Shown here: in pieces, positions 12,601-25,200 of the stretch
How positions within the stretch are numbered: position 1 is the first letter of the stretch
How the letters are laid out: the number at the start of each line of letters is the position of its first letter
Source of the DNA: Xiphophorus maculatus
Lineage: Eukaryota > Chordata > Actinopteri > Cyprinodontiformes > Poeciliidae
DNA length: 64,000 nt
NCBI RefSeq assembly: GCF_002775205.1
Contig: NC_036464.1
Coordinates: 28,909,008-28,973,007, forward strand
Reading direction: 5' to 3'
Translations under genes and position numbers: made by a program
The notes under the pieces: generated by a model
What the model was told of the DNA's origin: nothing
Database searches by the model: none
What the model saw: only the letters and a program-made list of their open reading frames with translations

Positions 12601-15600
12601 ACTTCTCCACTTTAAAACCGTTGACCCCAGCTCTGTAATAAAAACGTCCATGATCCACTGGGGATTTCAGGTTCTGTTCTAGAAATGTGTTATATTTGTC
12701 TTCCCTGGAGTTCCTCAGGTTAAGATTATTAAACTAATTTATCTAACTACTTGTCAGAAAGGAAACAGAAGTTAAAATAATAATCTTTGATATAGTTCTG
12801 AAAAGACAGAATGTTTGATCATTAACAACAACAGTATGATCCTTCAAACCAGGATACATATTGGCCTTTTAGTAATGGTCCAGTACTATACTGGACCATT
12901 ACACTGTAATGGACCATTGCACTACTACTATACTGTAGTGTAGATCCAATACACTACAGTGGACCGTTGTATATACTGGCGTTAGCGAACGCAGCCGCCT
13001 GCTAATAGCAGAATCGTCTGAAGCACTTGCAACTGCCCATTTTAATAGTTCAAACACCAAATGCATCTTAATATGCATTAATACACACAGTGGAACCTTC
13101 TTGGGGGTTCAACCAATCAGTGCCAAGGAAGGTCAATAGCACTTCATGATTGGTTGTGTTGCAATCAGAATATTCAGTAGCATTATGTCTTCATTTTTCA
13201 GATTCTTAAACTGCGTTTTTTTTTTCCTCTCGAGTATTTTAAGTTTTCTCTAAGAAAATCTAAGACTTTGTGAATTATAAATCACAAATAATTTGGAGTT
13301 ACAATCCGCCAAAAAAAAAAATCAGCGAACAGATGAATCTGTGGATTCTGGACCTTGAACAGGCGGGTACTGGGTTAACAGGGACTTGTGGTTTATTTGA
13401 TACAGTTGAAGGCTTCTTTAATGTTTATGTGTGAGTTCATGAACCAGTTCAACAGGCCGTCATTATTGGTCAACTCAGCAGGGCAACTCAAGAACTACTT
13501 CCTTTCTTATTTCAAAATAAGAGTCCTACGCCCAGATTCTTAAAGCTTTCACCTTTACATCCAAGTTCCATAATAATAACTTAGTTTTTCAGAAAACATC
13601 ACATATGCAAGTGCCAGTCAGTAAGTGCTTTGCTTTAGTCGTGTAGCTTCATGTAGCTCTTATGACATGACTAACGACATGTTGGTACTGAAGGAGGGTC
13701 TGCTTGAGATGCTGCAGCTAAAAAGAAACTAACGGATAGAAAGAAAGTCAATCTTTAAAGGTTTGTTCTGAAATGTTTTCTGGTTCTTTGTGTTCACATG
13801 TACGTGTGTGTCTCTACGTGACAGATTGGAAACCCCGAGGCGCAGCAGCAACGGAAATCTCCTCACTGAAAACGTCCTGAGCAGCAGCGTGGGACTACAA
13901 CCAGAACCGCTGAGACAAACCAGACACTCCAGAACGGCCAGTGAGATCCTGTCCAACAGGTGAGTCATCTGACCATGGAGAATGTTTACTCTCTGTAAAG
14001 CAGACAGCAGTGACTCTGCAGTAGCAACACCAGACTCGATGCAAGAGGTGCGGGGTGATGTGCAGGGGGAGAATGCTGATTGGTAAAGACGCAGTATTAA
14101 GTGAAATCAATTCTTTTGAGCTTTGTGTCATGTTATGATGTTATTTCCTCATCAAAAACATACGTGGAGTGTTGCCTTGATTCTTTCATGCAAGTTTGAG
14201 AGATCCTCTAATCTCCATGGCAACCATTCAGCAGTGCAAAACGCCTGGTTGGACCTAACACCACCGTAGTTTCCCAGCTTCAGAGCTTCTGCCTCACAGA
14301 GCACCTCTCTCCCCACTCCTACACTCAGCTCCTTCAGACTAGCCAGCAGCAATTAGCAAACACCTGGTGGAACTGCACATCTGCTGAGCTCATCATGAGA
14401 GCTGTGTCTCAGTGAAACGCTGACAAAAATGTTGTTAAAAGGTAAATGGAGGAGAGCTGTGATGACTTCCTGAAGGAAGAGCAGGAGTTTTTAAAAAGAC
14501 AGAGGCCCAATTTTAAGGCCTTAAGTTAAAAAGCCAATGTTCTTTTCAGTGATATCTGATATATACAGGAGTTTTATAACAACTGAAGGTAACATAGTTA
14601 CTTGATTGTGCTATAAAATGGCACTATGTGCCTGGAAAATACATATTATCCCTTTAACAACACATAAGGTGTATTTTAGCTCTGATCTTTGATGTTGTGA
14701 GTTTATGAGGGATCTCTGATGAAGACGATGAGATGTTGTGATGTGTGGTCATGGTGTTCTGCCGTTTGCCTCCTCAGGGCTTTTTTCATCGAGGAGCTGG
14801 AGCAGAGTAGAGAGTTCTTCAACAACCAGAACCGCCTGCTGAGGCTGCTGGTGGCCGTGTTCAACCTGCTGTCGGCCAACTCCGAGCTGCTCTGCTATTT
14901 CATCATGGTCCTGAACAACGTGGTCAGTGCCTCGGTCATATCCCTGGTCCTGCCCATGCTGGTCTTCCTGTGGGCCATGCTGTCTGCTCCCAGACCAACC
15001 AAGAGTTTCTGGATGACAGCGATAGTCTACACAGAGGTACGCTGACATCGGAACTGGGAAAATGCCAGTACACCGTCAGATGGTGGATGGACTGAGCTCA
15101 GCCACATTCATGCCTTCCCACTCACAACCACACACATTTACACACAGATACACAGATCAGTAGGCAACCTGGGGTTAAGTGCCTTGCCCAGGGGCACATC
15201 AATAAAGCACAGGAGGGCTCTACCCAATGAGCCAGAGCCGACCCGTTAGTAGAACTATCTACTTTCATCTCAGATCGGTGAGGTGGAGCAGTAAACGATT
15301 TTCTCTATACAAGGAGGTAATGATGAAATGTTGGAACTCGAAGACCCGCATGCTTAAGTCTAAACAGCAGAATGGAAAATTGTTAAGCTGACAGTGATCC
15401 ATCACTACAGTGGAGAATGAGAGGCTAATAAACAGTTAGGTCCATAATTATTCACACGCCTGAGAAAATTCAAAATGATCTTTATCCAACAAAGAAGTTT
15501 GTGTCTGATACAATATGAGTCATTCATCTGCTAAATGTACATTTTGAAATTTTCTATTTTAATTTACAATTTAACAAGAAATGCGTCGAGACTTATTTAG

Positions 15601-18600
15601 ACCCTGTTCAGTAAAAGCCTAATGAAAACCTTCTAACTGCTAAGCAGCTTTTTGCTGGTTTGGTGTTTTAATTCTGCGCTTTACTGTGTGCAAAGCCAAA
15701 CTTCCTGGCCTTTCTGGTGGATGAAGTGAAACATGCCTCCAAGTGTTTAGCAAGTTTTATTTTAAGCACCATTAGAGACAAACACCATCAGGTGCTCAAC
15801 AAGCGCTCTGGTAAACTTCCTGCTGACCATGTTACAGTCCAAACTGGGAGATGATCTGAACTGTTACTTAAAGGAGGGTGAGCCGGCTATATTACTTAAG
15901 ATATAAATTTCTTATTGAAAATCTCGTACAGAGAACAACACAAAAAGTCTCCATCAGCTCCATTTGCTGGAATGTCATTTACGCCATTCATAACTTGCTT
16001 ATAGAAATGGACTAGATCTGTGATTGTAACAGTTTTGACATCAGTTTATCGTTTCCTTTCACCAATCACTGACATTTTCTCCATTGTTTGATGAGAATCA
16101 GTGTCTATGATGCACAGCTCACATGTACCGCTGAGCTTCCACCACACTAACGGGACTGTTGTGCTGCTCCGCCTCTTCCCAGGCCATGGTGGTGCTGAAG
16201 TACATCTTCCAGTTCGGGTTCTTTCCGTGGAACAGTGTTTATGAGATGACTCTGAACGAAGACAAGCCCTTCTTCCCACCGCGCATCTTTGGCCTGGAGA
16301 AAACCGACAGCTACATCAAATACGATCTCCTGCAGCTGCTGGCTCTCTTCTTCCACAGATCGCTCCTCATGGTCAGTAAATGCTGACGTTAATCGCAACC
16401 CACATGCTCTGAACAGCTGTCCCTTCATTTTACTGGTCAAGCTGTGATTTATGTTTTTTTAAAAGTAGATTTGCTTCCTGCAAAAGGGTGCTGCTTGATC
16501 TTCCTGTGTGTTCTTCCCTCCCTGCCAGGTTGTTATTGTAAATTGTAAATAATAATTTCTTCTTAATTACTCACTAGGTTAAATAAAGGTTAAAAGAAAT
16601 TATACTAAAAAAATGATAAAGTGAGACAATAAAACTATTTATTGCATATTTTCTTTCAGGTAACTGTATGGCTATGACTTTATGGCAGAGCAATAATAGC
16701 CCCTCACACTGCTCTTGAAAAACTTTCCCGTTTGTAATGTGTTTCTTCGGGACACCGGTTACGTTAAACCGCCCAGAGAAACGCCGTTTAATCCTGTTTT
16801 CAAATGTATTGATATTTATTGACACCGTTGTTGAGCGAGCAGTGGAGAAAATAGTAAAACTAACAATCCCAACAGTTTTGGAGGATTTCAAATATCATTA
16901 ATGGGAATTTATTGTGACATCAATAAATCAAAAATCATTTACATGATAAGAAATTTATCTCAGTAAATGATGGATGACACAATAAATGCCCAGCCGTAAT
17001 CTGACCCAGATTTAGGGTCTTCCTATATAAACTGAAATGTTCCATGTTCTCCTGGGTTCTTGCAGTCCAAAAACATGCAGGTTAGAATATTATAATTTGA
17101 CCATAGGAGTGTGTGTGTAAAACATGTCTAGTGTGTAATATGCTTCCTGCCTGGTGACTGCAACCCTTCCCTGACGCTGAACAAGACAGGGTGCTGATGT
17201 AGACGGATGAGCAGAGACCCAACAGAGCCACAGGAACAGGTGCTACATGCTAAGAGCAGTGGAGGCTGGGGTCGTTCACACCAGGAGCTGATCCAGGGCC
17301 AGCAAAGATACACATGCAGGACGAAAGATGGAAGCAGGAAAAGACAGAACCAAGTGGCTGGACTGGCATCCAGAACCATCTGGACCCGGCGTGGGCAGGA
17401 AGTCCAAGAGTCACATGGGTAGACTGCTACGGTGACAGGACCAGGGTCGGGTTGAACCTCTAGAGCCAGACCAATCAGACATAACAGTGACTGACGAAGG
17501 CAGTGGTGATAGATGAGTGAACAAGAGAAGCTCCAGAAATAAAAATGGCTGAAGGATGAAAGTGGAGAGGTTGTAGAAGTGCCAGAGGTCATGTGAGCAC
17601 TGAGACGGTGACCGTCAGGGTGGGACGGTGGATCAGTCAGACCATAGAGGAACCCATCAGCCAGAGCAGATGCTAGACAGCTGAGAGCTTCAGGTGTTGC
17701 CATGGGAATGTTTTACTGAGTTAGCTCTATAAAGCTATCCAGATGAATTAATGTGTTAATAAAGTTCCTACCTGAGGAGACATAGTGTGGGCTCAGCAGG
17801 ATGCTGAGTGGTCTGCTGAGGTGGACCTGATGAAGAGTCAAGAGCAAACCCTGACCATAAGCCCTATAAGTATGACTCTTCTGTTACATAAGGCAGTGTT
17901 TTTGTGTGTGTGTGCACAGCAATACGGTCTGTGGGATCACGAGGGCCCACTGGAGGAGCAGTGTGCGTCATCAGAAGATGGACATAACGTCACAGCAGGA
18001 GAGGAAAATGGGAGCAGGAAGGAGGAAGCTCAAGACGCTAAAAGAAAAGATCAGGTAACGCAACGTCAGCCCTGAAGAACCTGACCACTGGTCACTTTAT
18101 GTCTTATGAAGACATCAACCAACATGAGATAAGAGCTTCATTGAATAAAAACAATTTTTTTGATGACACAGGACATTGAAGAAGCTGGTCCCAGCTCAGA
18201 CGCCGCCACCATTCAACCGCCTGATGCGGCTGAGGCGCTGCCTGATGGGCCGGGGGGCGAGCATGAAGCCAGGAACAACAACGTGGATGTTCTGGACAGG
18301 AGGGAGAGAGATAGTCAACGACTGACAGGGGACGTCCTGAAAAGGGACAGCAAACGGTTGACGGGGGACGTCCCGAAAAGAGACAGCAGCATCCGGTTCC
18401 GCAGAAAAAACAAGAAAGCCAAAAAACAGGACAGCAAAGGTTTGTATCATCCTGAGTCAACTGCAGTGTTAACATTAACTACACCATTACCACACTGGTG
18501 GGCCTGGTTCATCAAGACCATTTTATGGTCCAAGCTGCTTGAACAGAATGCCAGAAGAACTGTCTTCTGTGCAACTTCAGAATGATTTACCTCTCACCCT

Positions 18601-21600
18601 AAAGGTTTCTTCTAGTTTTTTATCAGAATATGTCATAAAGTTAATATATATATATAACCTTGGACGTCCTGTAGCAGATTGTGGGTTATCAACATTCTAA
18701 TCAGCACTTAAGCTGTTTGTAAGTTTAAAGGTAGAAATAGTTCAGAAAGTTAACTGAAAATACCGTTATAGAGACATATGTCAGCAGAGAAGACATTGAG
18801 AGTTCTACGTAACCCTCTGTTAGGTGACGCTCTTACAGGTTCAGACCTGTTCTACATTCTGAAGGTAAACACACTGAAGGTAAACACTGCTGAAGCTCTG
18901 CAAGCACCAGACAGGTCCAGACTCAGTGATGGACCTTTTTGAGTCCAGCACCTTTCATGAAAGGTTCATTTTCAAGGGAGGAGTTGAGTTTGTAAGGCGT
19001 CTGGGTGAATGTTAACTTCATTTTGCCTTTTCATCCCTTCCTTTTACTATTCAATACCAGGAGACAAATCATATGGTACCTCACATAGCTGCAGTTTCCT
19101 TGGAAACTAACAGGCTGAACTACATGTGTTTCCTCTTGGATTTCCATTGATCCAAGAGGAAAACTCCCATCATTCATTTTCCCTTTCAACAGTCTCCAGC
19201 TTACTGACGGAAACTAAGTCCTAACCAGGCCATAAGCCGCACATCGTCCCACCAGTGTGTTCTGGGCTCTGGGATGTGCCCAGAAAACCTTTCCAGCCCA
19301 ACCTCCCTCTGAGTGAGTTTCTCACTCTGTCTCTAAGGTTGACCCTCTGCAGCTCCCAGCCAGACAAGGTTCTGATATGTCGATCAATCTTCCTCTCCAT
19401 CCTACCATCACTTGGCACCGACTGTAGCTCAGCTGGAACTTTATTCTTCTGCATTTAGAACATTTCGGGGTCCCTTCCCTTTCACTGTGCCCCCGGGCAA
19501 GGCACCTAATCCCAAATTGGCTTCCAATCTGCATATTGGCTCATGGTTGTGTGCAGGTTTGAGAATGTGGCTCTGATGATCCTGTCCGTGAACACCAATA
19601 GGGTCGGAGACGAGAAGCAAAGGCCCAAAGTCTACTTTGGTGAAACCAGGACCAGACAGCCTTCCACAACCTAACCTGAATCTGATCTTTCTACTCAAAA
19701 TATTGAGCATGAGATGACATGAAGAGTATGAAGAAAAAATGTTACTGGATTATTACCAGTAATTTGTTTTTGCTGCAACACTGTCACCTGCAATGGACCC
19801 CTGTTGTCCCCTCTATTCTTGCTTTTCCTTCATCATGAGGTTTCCAACCATCTCCTGTGAGCTCAGATCACCTAAAAGGTGGCGTGTGCTTGTATGACTT
19901 ACCAAGATTATTGCGCTTTTTCTGTTCTCCTTTACAACAGAGTCTCTGTCAGAGACTGCAGAGTCTGTGAAGGAACCAGGGAAGAAAAAAACCAAAGACA
20001 AGAAGAGTGAGGCCGTGCTCAGATTAATGGCTGTGGGATACAAGATCCAGCAAGTCTTCATAACAGGGTAAGACATGCAATATAAAATCACTGTGAGAAA
20101 GTTTTACTGTAGTGGCCACCAGTTATTTAAACCCGATTCAGTAACTTCATGTTTAGCTCGGTCGAATCCATTTTAACTGACAGTGAACATCAAACGTGTT
20201 GTGTTTTTCTCTGCAGGTTCCAGAATGTGAAGCAGCCAGCTCAGAGTTTCTTTAGGAGTATAACCAAGGATAAATACCGGGCCTCCACAGATGTCTACGC
20301 CCTGATGTTCCTCACTGATGTCGTTGACTTTGTCATCATCATCTTTGGCTTCTGGGCCTTTGGGGTAAGAGACGACTGCCTCACCTAACCACACACACAG
20401 TCATCCAGGACGCTTACCTCAACTGCTGCAGCACTCAGTGTTAGCATCAACACACAGAGCAACACTGAGACTGAGACGTACTCACTATACACTGAAACCA
20501 GGCTGCCTCTTTTCACACCATCATTTTAGTAATCTGAGGTTCTAGAGCAGAGGTCTGCCACAGTGGCTTTTAATAACTTTGGCTAAAGATGATGAAGAAC
20601 CAACTACTGTATTTAAATAAACATGTAACAACAAATGCTGGCTTTAGCCGTTTTTCAGTTTCTTCATGAAATAATTGCATTGAAGTTCCACAACGGAATG
20701 GCATTAAAAGTACAAATAGCATTTATTTATAGCTGTTGCTCTTGCCATTATACTGGAAACATGAGGAAGTTTTTTTTTTTTTTTTTTTTTTACATGTCCT
20801 ATAAGAAAATGTATCAACAAAAATAAGCTGTTTTAGCTGTTTAAATCTAAATGAGCTGCTGCTGGCCATGCCCTCTTACTCAATGTTTGCTCCCAAATGT
20901 GAAAATGGCTGCAAACATGCACAATTACACTACCCTACGTCTTTGAAAAGCAGAAGTAGAGCCTCCTGCACAACCAACAAGAATGCAGTAAGTGGTTTCT
21001 GGATGGTAAGTTAACAAAACGGTTGTCTTTTCCAGCAGCCATGGGTTGCTAAATGTCATTTGGGTTTTCTAAATGTCAGTGGAGTTTCAATCTGTCCATT
21101 AGTTTGTTTTTGTATCAAAGGAACAGCACCAGACAGGAACTTAAATGCAACCAAACTTGATTCGCACAAATTCAATCCTGCTGCCATCTGAATTGTTTCA
21201 AGTGAAAGTTAAATGTTGTGATAGTAACCTGAGTTCATCCTGTGTCCTGTTCAGAAGCACAGTGCTGCAGCAGACATAGCGTCCACCCTATCAGAGGACC
21301 AGGTTCCCGAGGCCTTCCTGGTGATGCTGCTCATCCAGTTCAGCACCATGATCATCGACAGAGCTCTGTACCTGCGCAAGGCCGTTCTGGGGAAACTCAT
21401 CTTTCAGGTTCATGTCATGCATTCTAAGCACGACTGGCTTCAGAAAGCTGCTTGTTGAGCCGCCAGCGGACTGCTCTGAGAGCTCAACCCGTCACTTCCT
21501 GTCCGCCCTGCTCACCTGGTGCCGTTGTTTTCCTCCAGGTGATCCTGGTTCTGGGAATTCATCTGTGGATGTTCTTCATCCTGCCTGCTGTCACAGAAAG

Positions 21601-22189
21601 GTGACGTACGATCACTTTATGCCACTCACAACCTGCTTCATACAAAATGATCTGTGCAGACATGAAAGTAGAACTTGAACCAACAAACCTCAGTGAGTCC
21701 TGACTGGATCACATGACTGGTGTCCAGGATCCGGTTCTACTGGCAGCGTCCGCATCAGCTGTCATCACAAAAACTGACATTTGCTAAACTACTAGAACTT
21801 TGACCAGAAACCGTGAAGTCCCACGCCCCCTGAACACATCACCTTGCCTTCTAAATAAAATAGCTGAACATATCTTTTGTTTGTCCATTTTTCTGTAGGA
21901 TGTTCAATCAGAACTTTGTGGCCCAGCTCTGGTACTTTGTCAAGTGTATCTACTTCGGCCTGTCGGCCTATCAGATCCGCTGCGGTTACCCCACCCGTAT
22001 CCTTGGCAACTTCCTCACCAAGAAATACAACCACCTCAACCTGTTTCTCTTCCAAGGGTATGGAAACCTCGCAACCATAGCAACCATAATCGCCTCTTTA
22101 TAGGTTCATATTCTTGGATTCATATCACTGAATCCAGTGCTTGAATTTTGCAGGACAAGGTGGTGAATAACGAGTCTGGGTTGGTTTAA

Positions 22190-22242
<53 letters not shown>

Positions 22243-25200
22243 TAGGTTTCGCCTCGTTCCATTCTTAGTGGAGCTGCGTGCGGTGATGGACTGGGTTTGG
22301 ACCGACACCACCCTGTCCCTCTCAGACTGGATGTGTGTCGAGGACATTTATGCCAACATCTTCATCATAAAATGCAGCCGGGAAACAGAAAAGGTTCGAA
22401 CCACAAGAGTTCGATGTCTAGGACTCGTCAGATATGTCAGAGGGTTGGGATTTTTCAAGGAAGTCTTTCACAAAACCATGCCCAATTATAGAAAGACAAA
22501 GAAAAGAAAACTCAAACTCGTTGTTAGAGCTCTAAACTGGTAATATTTTATGTTTTACAGTGTTTCATATTCTGAGAGGCAAATGAAAGCAGTCTCAACA
22601 GATTTAAAGCTGGATAGAATCAGACCTGCTGAAGCTGTTTGTCATTAATTGTTTCACCGTCTTTAATCCTGTAAATCCTGTGGGAAGTCACTTTAATTGA
22701 TTATTTTTATATTTTCACAGAAAATGCTCAAACCAACTCCATAGGTTCTGATCTGTGTGGTCATAAAGATATTTCTATCATCTCTGTCTTATTTTTTCAG
22801 AAATACCCTCAACCTAAGGGCCAGAAGAAGAAGAAGATTGTGAAATACGGCATGGGCGGACTTATTATTTTCTTCTTAATCTGCATCATCTGGTTTCCTC
22901 TTCTCTTTATCTCATTGGTCAGATCGGTGGTGGGCGTGGTTAACCACCCGATCGATGTGACAGTCACTTTCAAACTAGGTGGTTACGAGGTAATCATGCA
23001 CTTTCATACAAACTGAAACAAAGTCACTATGTTCTGTAGCACAAGTCCTGTGTTATGTTAAAAGAACAGACAGGAAACATTTGGCAGGTTGAAAGTAAAT
23101 ACAGCCTTAGTTCAGGTTCAACTCAAAAAATAATTTACAAAACTATAGAAAATGAAATGACATAAAAAGGTTTATGTGTAAACAGGATGCTGTTGGTTGT
23201 CATAGTAATCATAAATGTACAGTTCTGTTGAGAAGTTTAGCTAGATTTGTTAAGCGCATAAATAATTTTTTTAAAGAACCATAAATTGCAGCATGTTGTG
23301 TCCTGTGCTCCAGCCCCTGTTCACCATGAGCGTGCAGCAACAGTCCATCCATCCCTTCACAGCTGCTGAGTACGACCAACTCACCAAGACGTTTGGAGAC
23401 AATGCCGTACGTACCGACTTCTGCCAGCCGCCATGTTCAGTGTGTGTGTGTTTGCAGAAAAATCCACATATTATATAAAATCCAGTTTTGTTGTCGCTGC
23501 TCCGTAGACTCGGTGAGAACTGATGACGCTCCCAGGTCTCTGAGCTCTGTGTGTCCCTGCGTTTAGGTGGCCATGCAGTTCATCACTCTGTACAGCTATG
23601 AGGACATCGTGACGGCCGTGATCGAGGGCAGCTCAGGGTCCGTGTGGAGGATCAGCCCCCCCAGCAGGCAGGAGGTCATCAAGGAGCTCCTGAACAGCCC
23701 TGTAGACCTGACCCTCCGCCTGGCCTGGACCTTCCAGAGGTCAGACCCATTCCAGCTGTGCGGCGCATGTTGCTGCCTTCTGCACATTTCTAGCTCTTAT
23801 TGAGAAGGATGTTCTTATGAGCGGCGTTTCCACTATCCATAGGATCGCACAAATTGAAACTACGAAAAAAATTTAGAGATGCAGCATGTGGCTTCTAAAG
23901 AGAACATGTTTTTTACATATTTGTTAAAATTGTCACAAATATGACTTGACAGTTTGCTGTGAAACAGATAATCTGTGAAAAGATCATTGTCCTGCACCCT
24001 CCTGCAACTGCTATCCAAAGAAATGCACCGCTCTTGACCCCAAACAGCCAATCAGAGTCAGGAGGAGGGTCTTAGCGCTGTCAATCAGTGTCATGTTGTC
24101 GCTGTTCAATGTGCTGATAGCAGAGAAGCAACTTACTGTTACAGAAAAACTGTTTATCTGCAGTCATCTGTGGCCATGCTAACTCGTGTTAGCATTCACA
24201 GCAGGATCTGCTAGCAGGAAGGAGCTGCAGAGAGATTGTGATTGACAGCACTAAGACCCGCCCCCCTGTCTCTGATTGGTTGCTTCTATCTAGCTGGGTT
24301 TATTTTTTATTTATGTTTTTCTTCATATATTATTTGTCTTGTAACATACTGTCACGACATTATGTTGTGCGTCTGTCTCCACCAGAGCTCTCTCACGTTC
24401 ACACAGTTCAGAAAAAGTTGTGTGTCATTCCAAAGTTTTGAATCCACAGCTGTTCTGAAAAATCACCAACTACAATTTCCCCAAAACGCCGCATACATAA
24501 TCCCTTCCAAGTATAAGTTGCTTATACTTGCTTATACAACGTCTCCTCTGATTGGCTGATAGATGATGAGCGCTAGCGCCATGGCTGAGTTATGAATATA
24601 TCTCACGTAATTGTTTACATCCATTGTGAAATTGTTGTTTTTTTTAACATTAGCAGAATATAGACAAATATTTGCTCACATTTGCAATGGAAATGCAGCC
24701 ACAATTTACCATCTCGCTTGTGTGTGTGTGTGTGTGTGCATGTAAATGTGTGTGTTCCCTGCAGGGATCTGGGGAAAGGTGGGACCGTTGAACACACGTT
24801 TGGTAAACATTCGATAGACCTGGAGCCGGGGAACCCGGTCAGAGAAGAGCTGGCGTATCTACTGATCGGCAACCGGACTGAGCCTGTGTGAGTTCAGCAA
24901 CGTTTGAATCCCTCCAGCTGTGATAAAAGATTCAGTCCTAACAAATCACTGACCTCCCGTCCCCCACAGGCTCGTTCCCCACATGTTCCCTAACTACATG
25001 CGTGCCCCCAATGGAGCTGAAGCCAAACCAGTCAGTCAGCTGTACAAAGGTCAGAGTTCAATCAGTTACTTCCCTGTTCAGCCTTCTCAACACCACCTGG
25101 AAGTTTTCACTTTGTGTCAAGTTAGAACCTCAAATGCTTGATTTCCCTTCCACGTAATGTGACGTGGAAGGGAAATCATACATGAAGTGAAATCTGAAAA

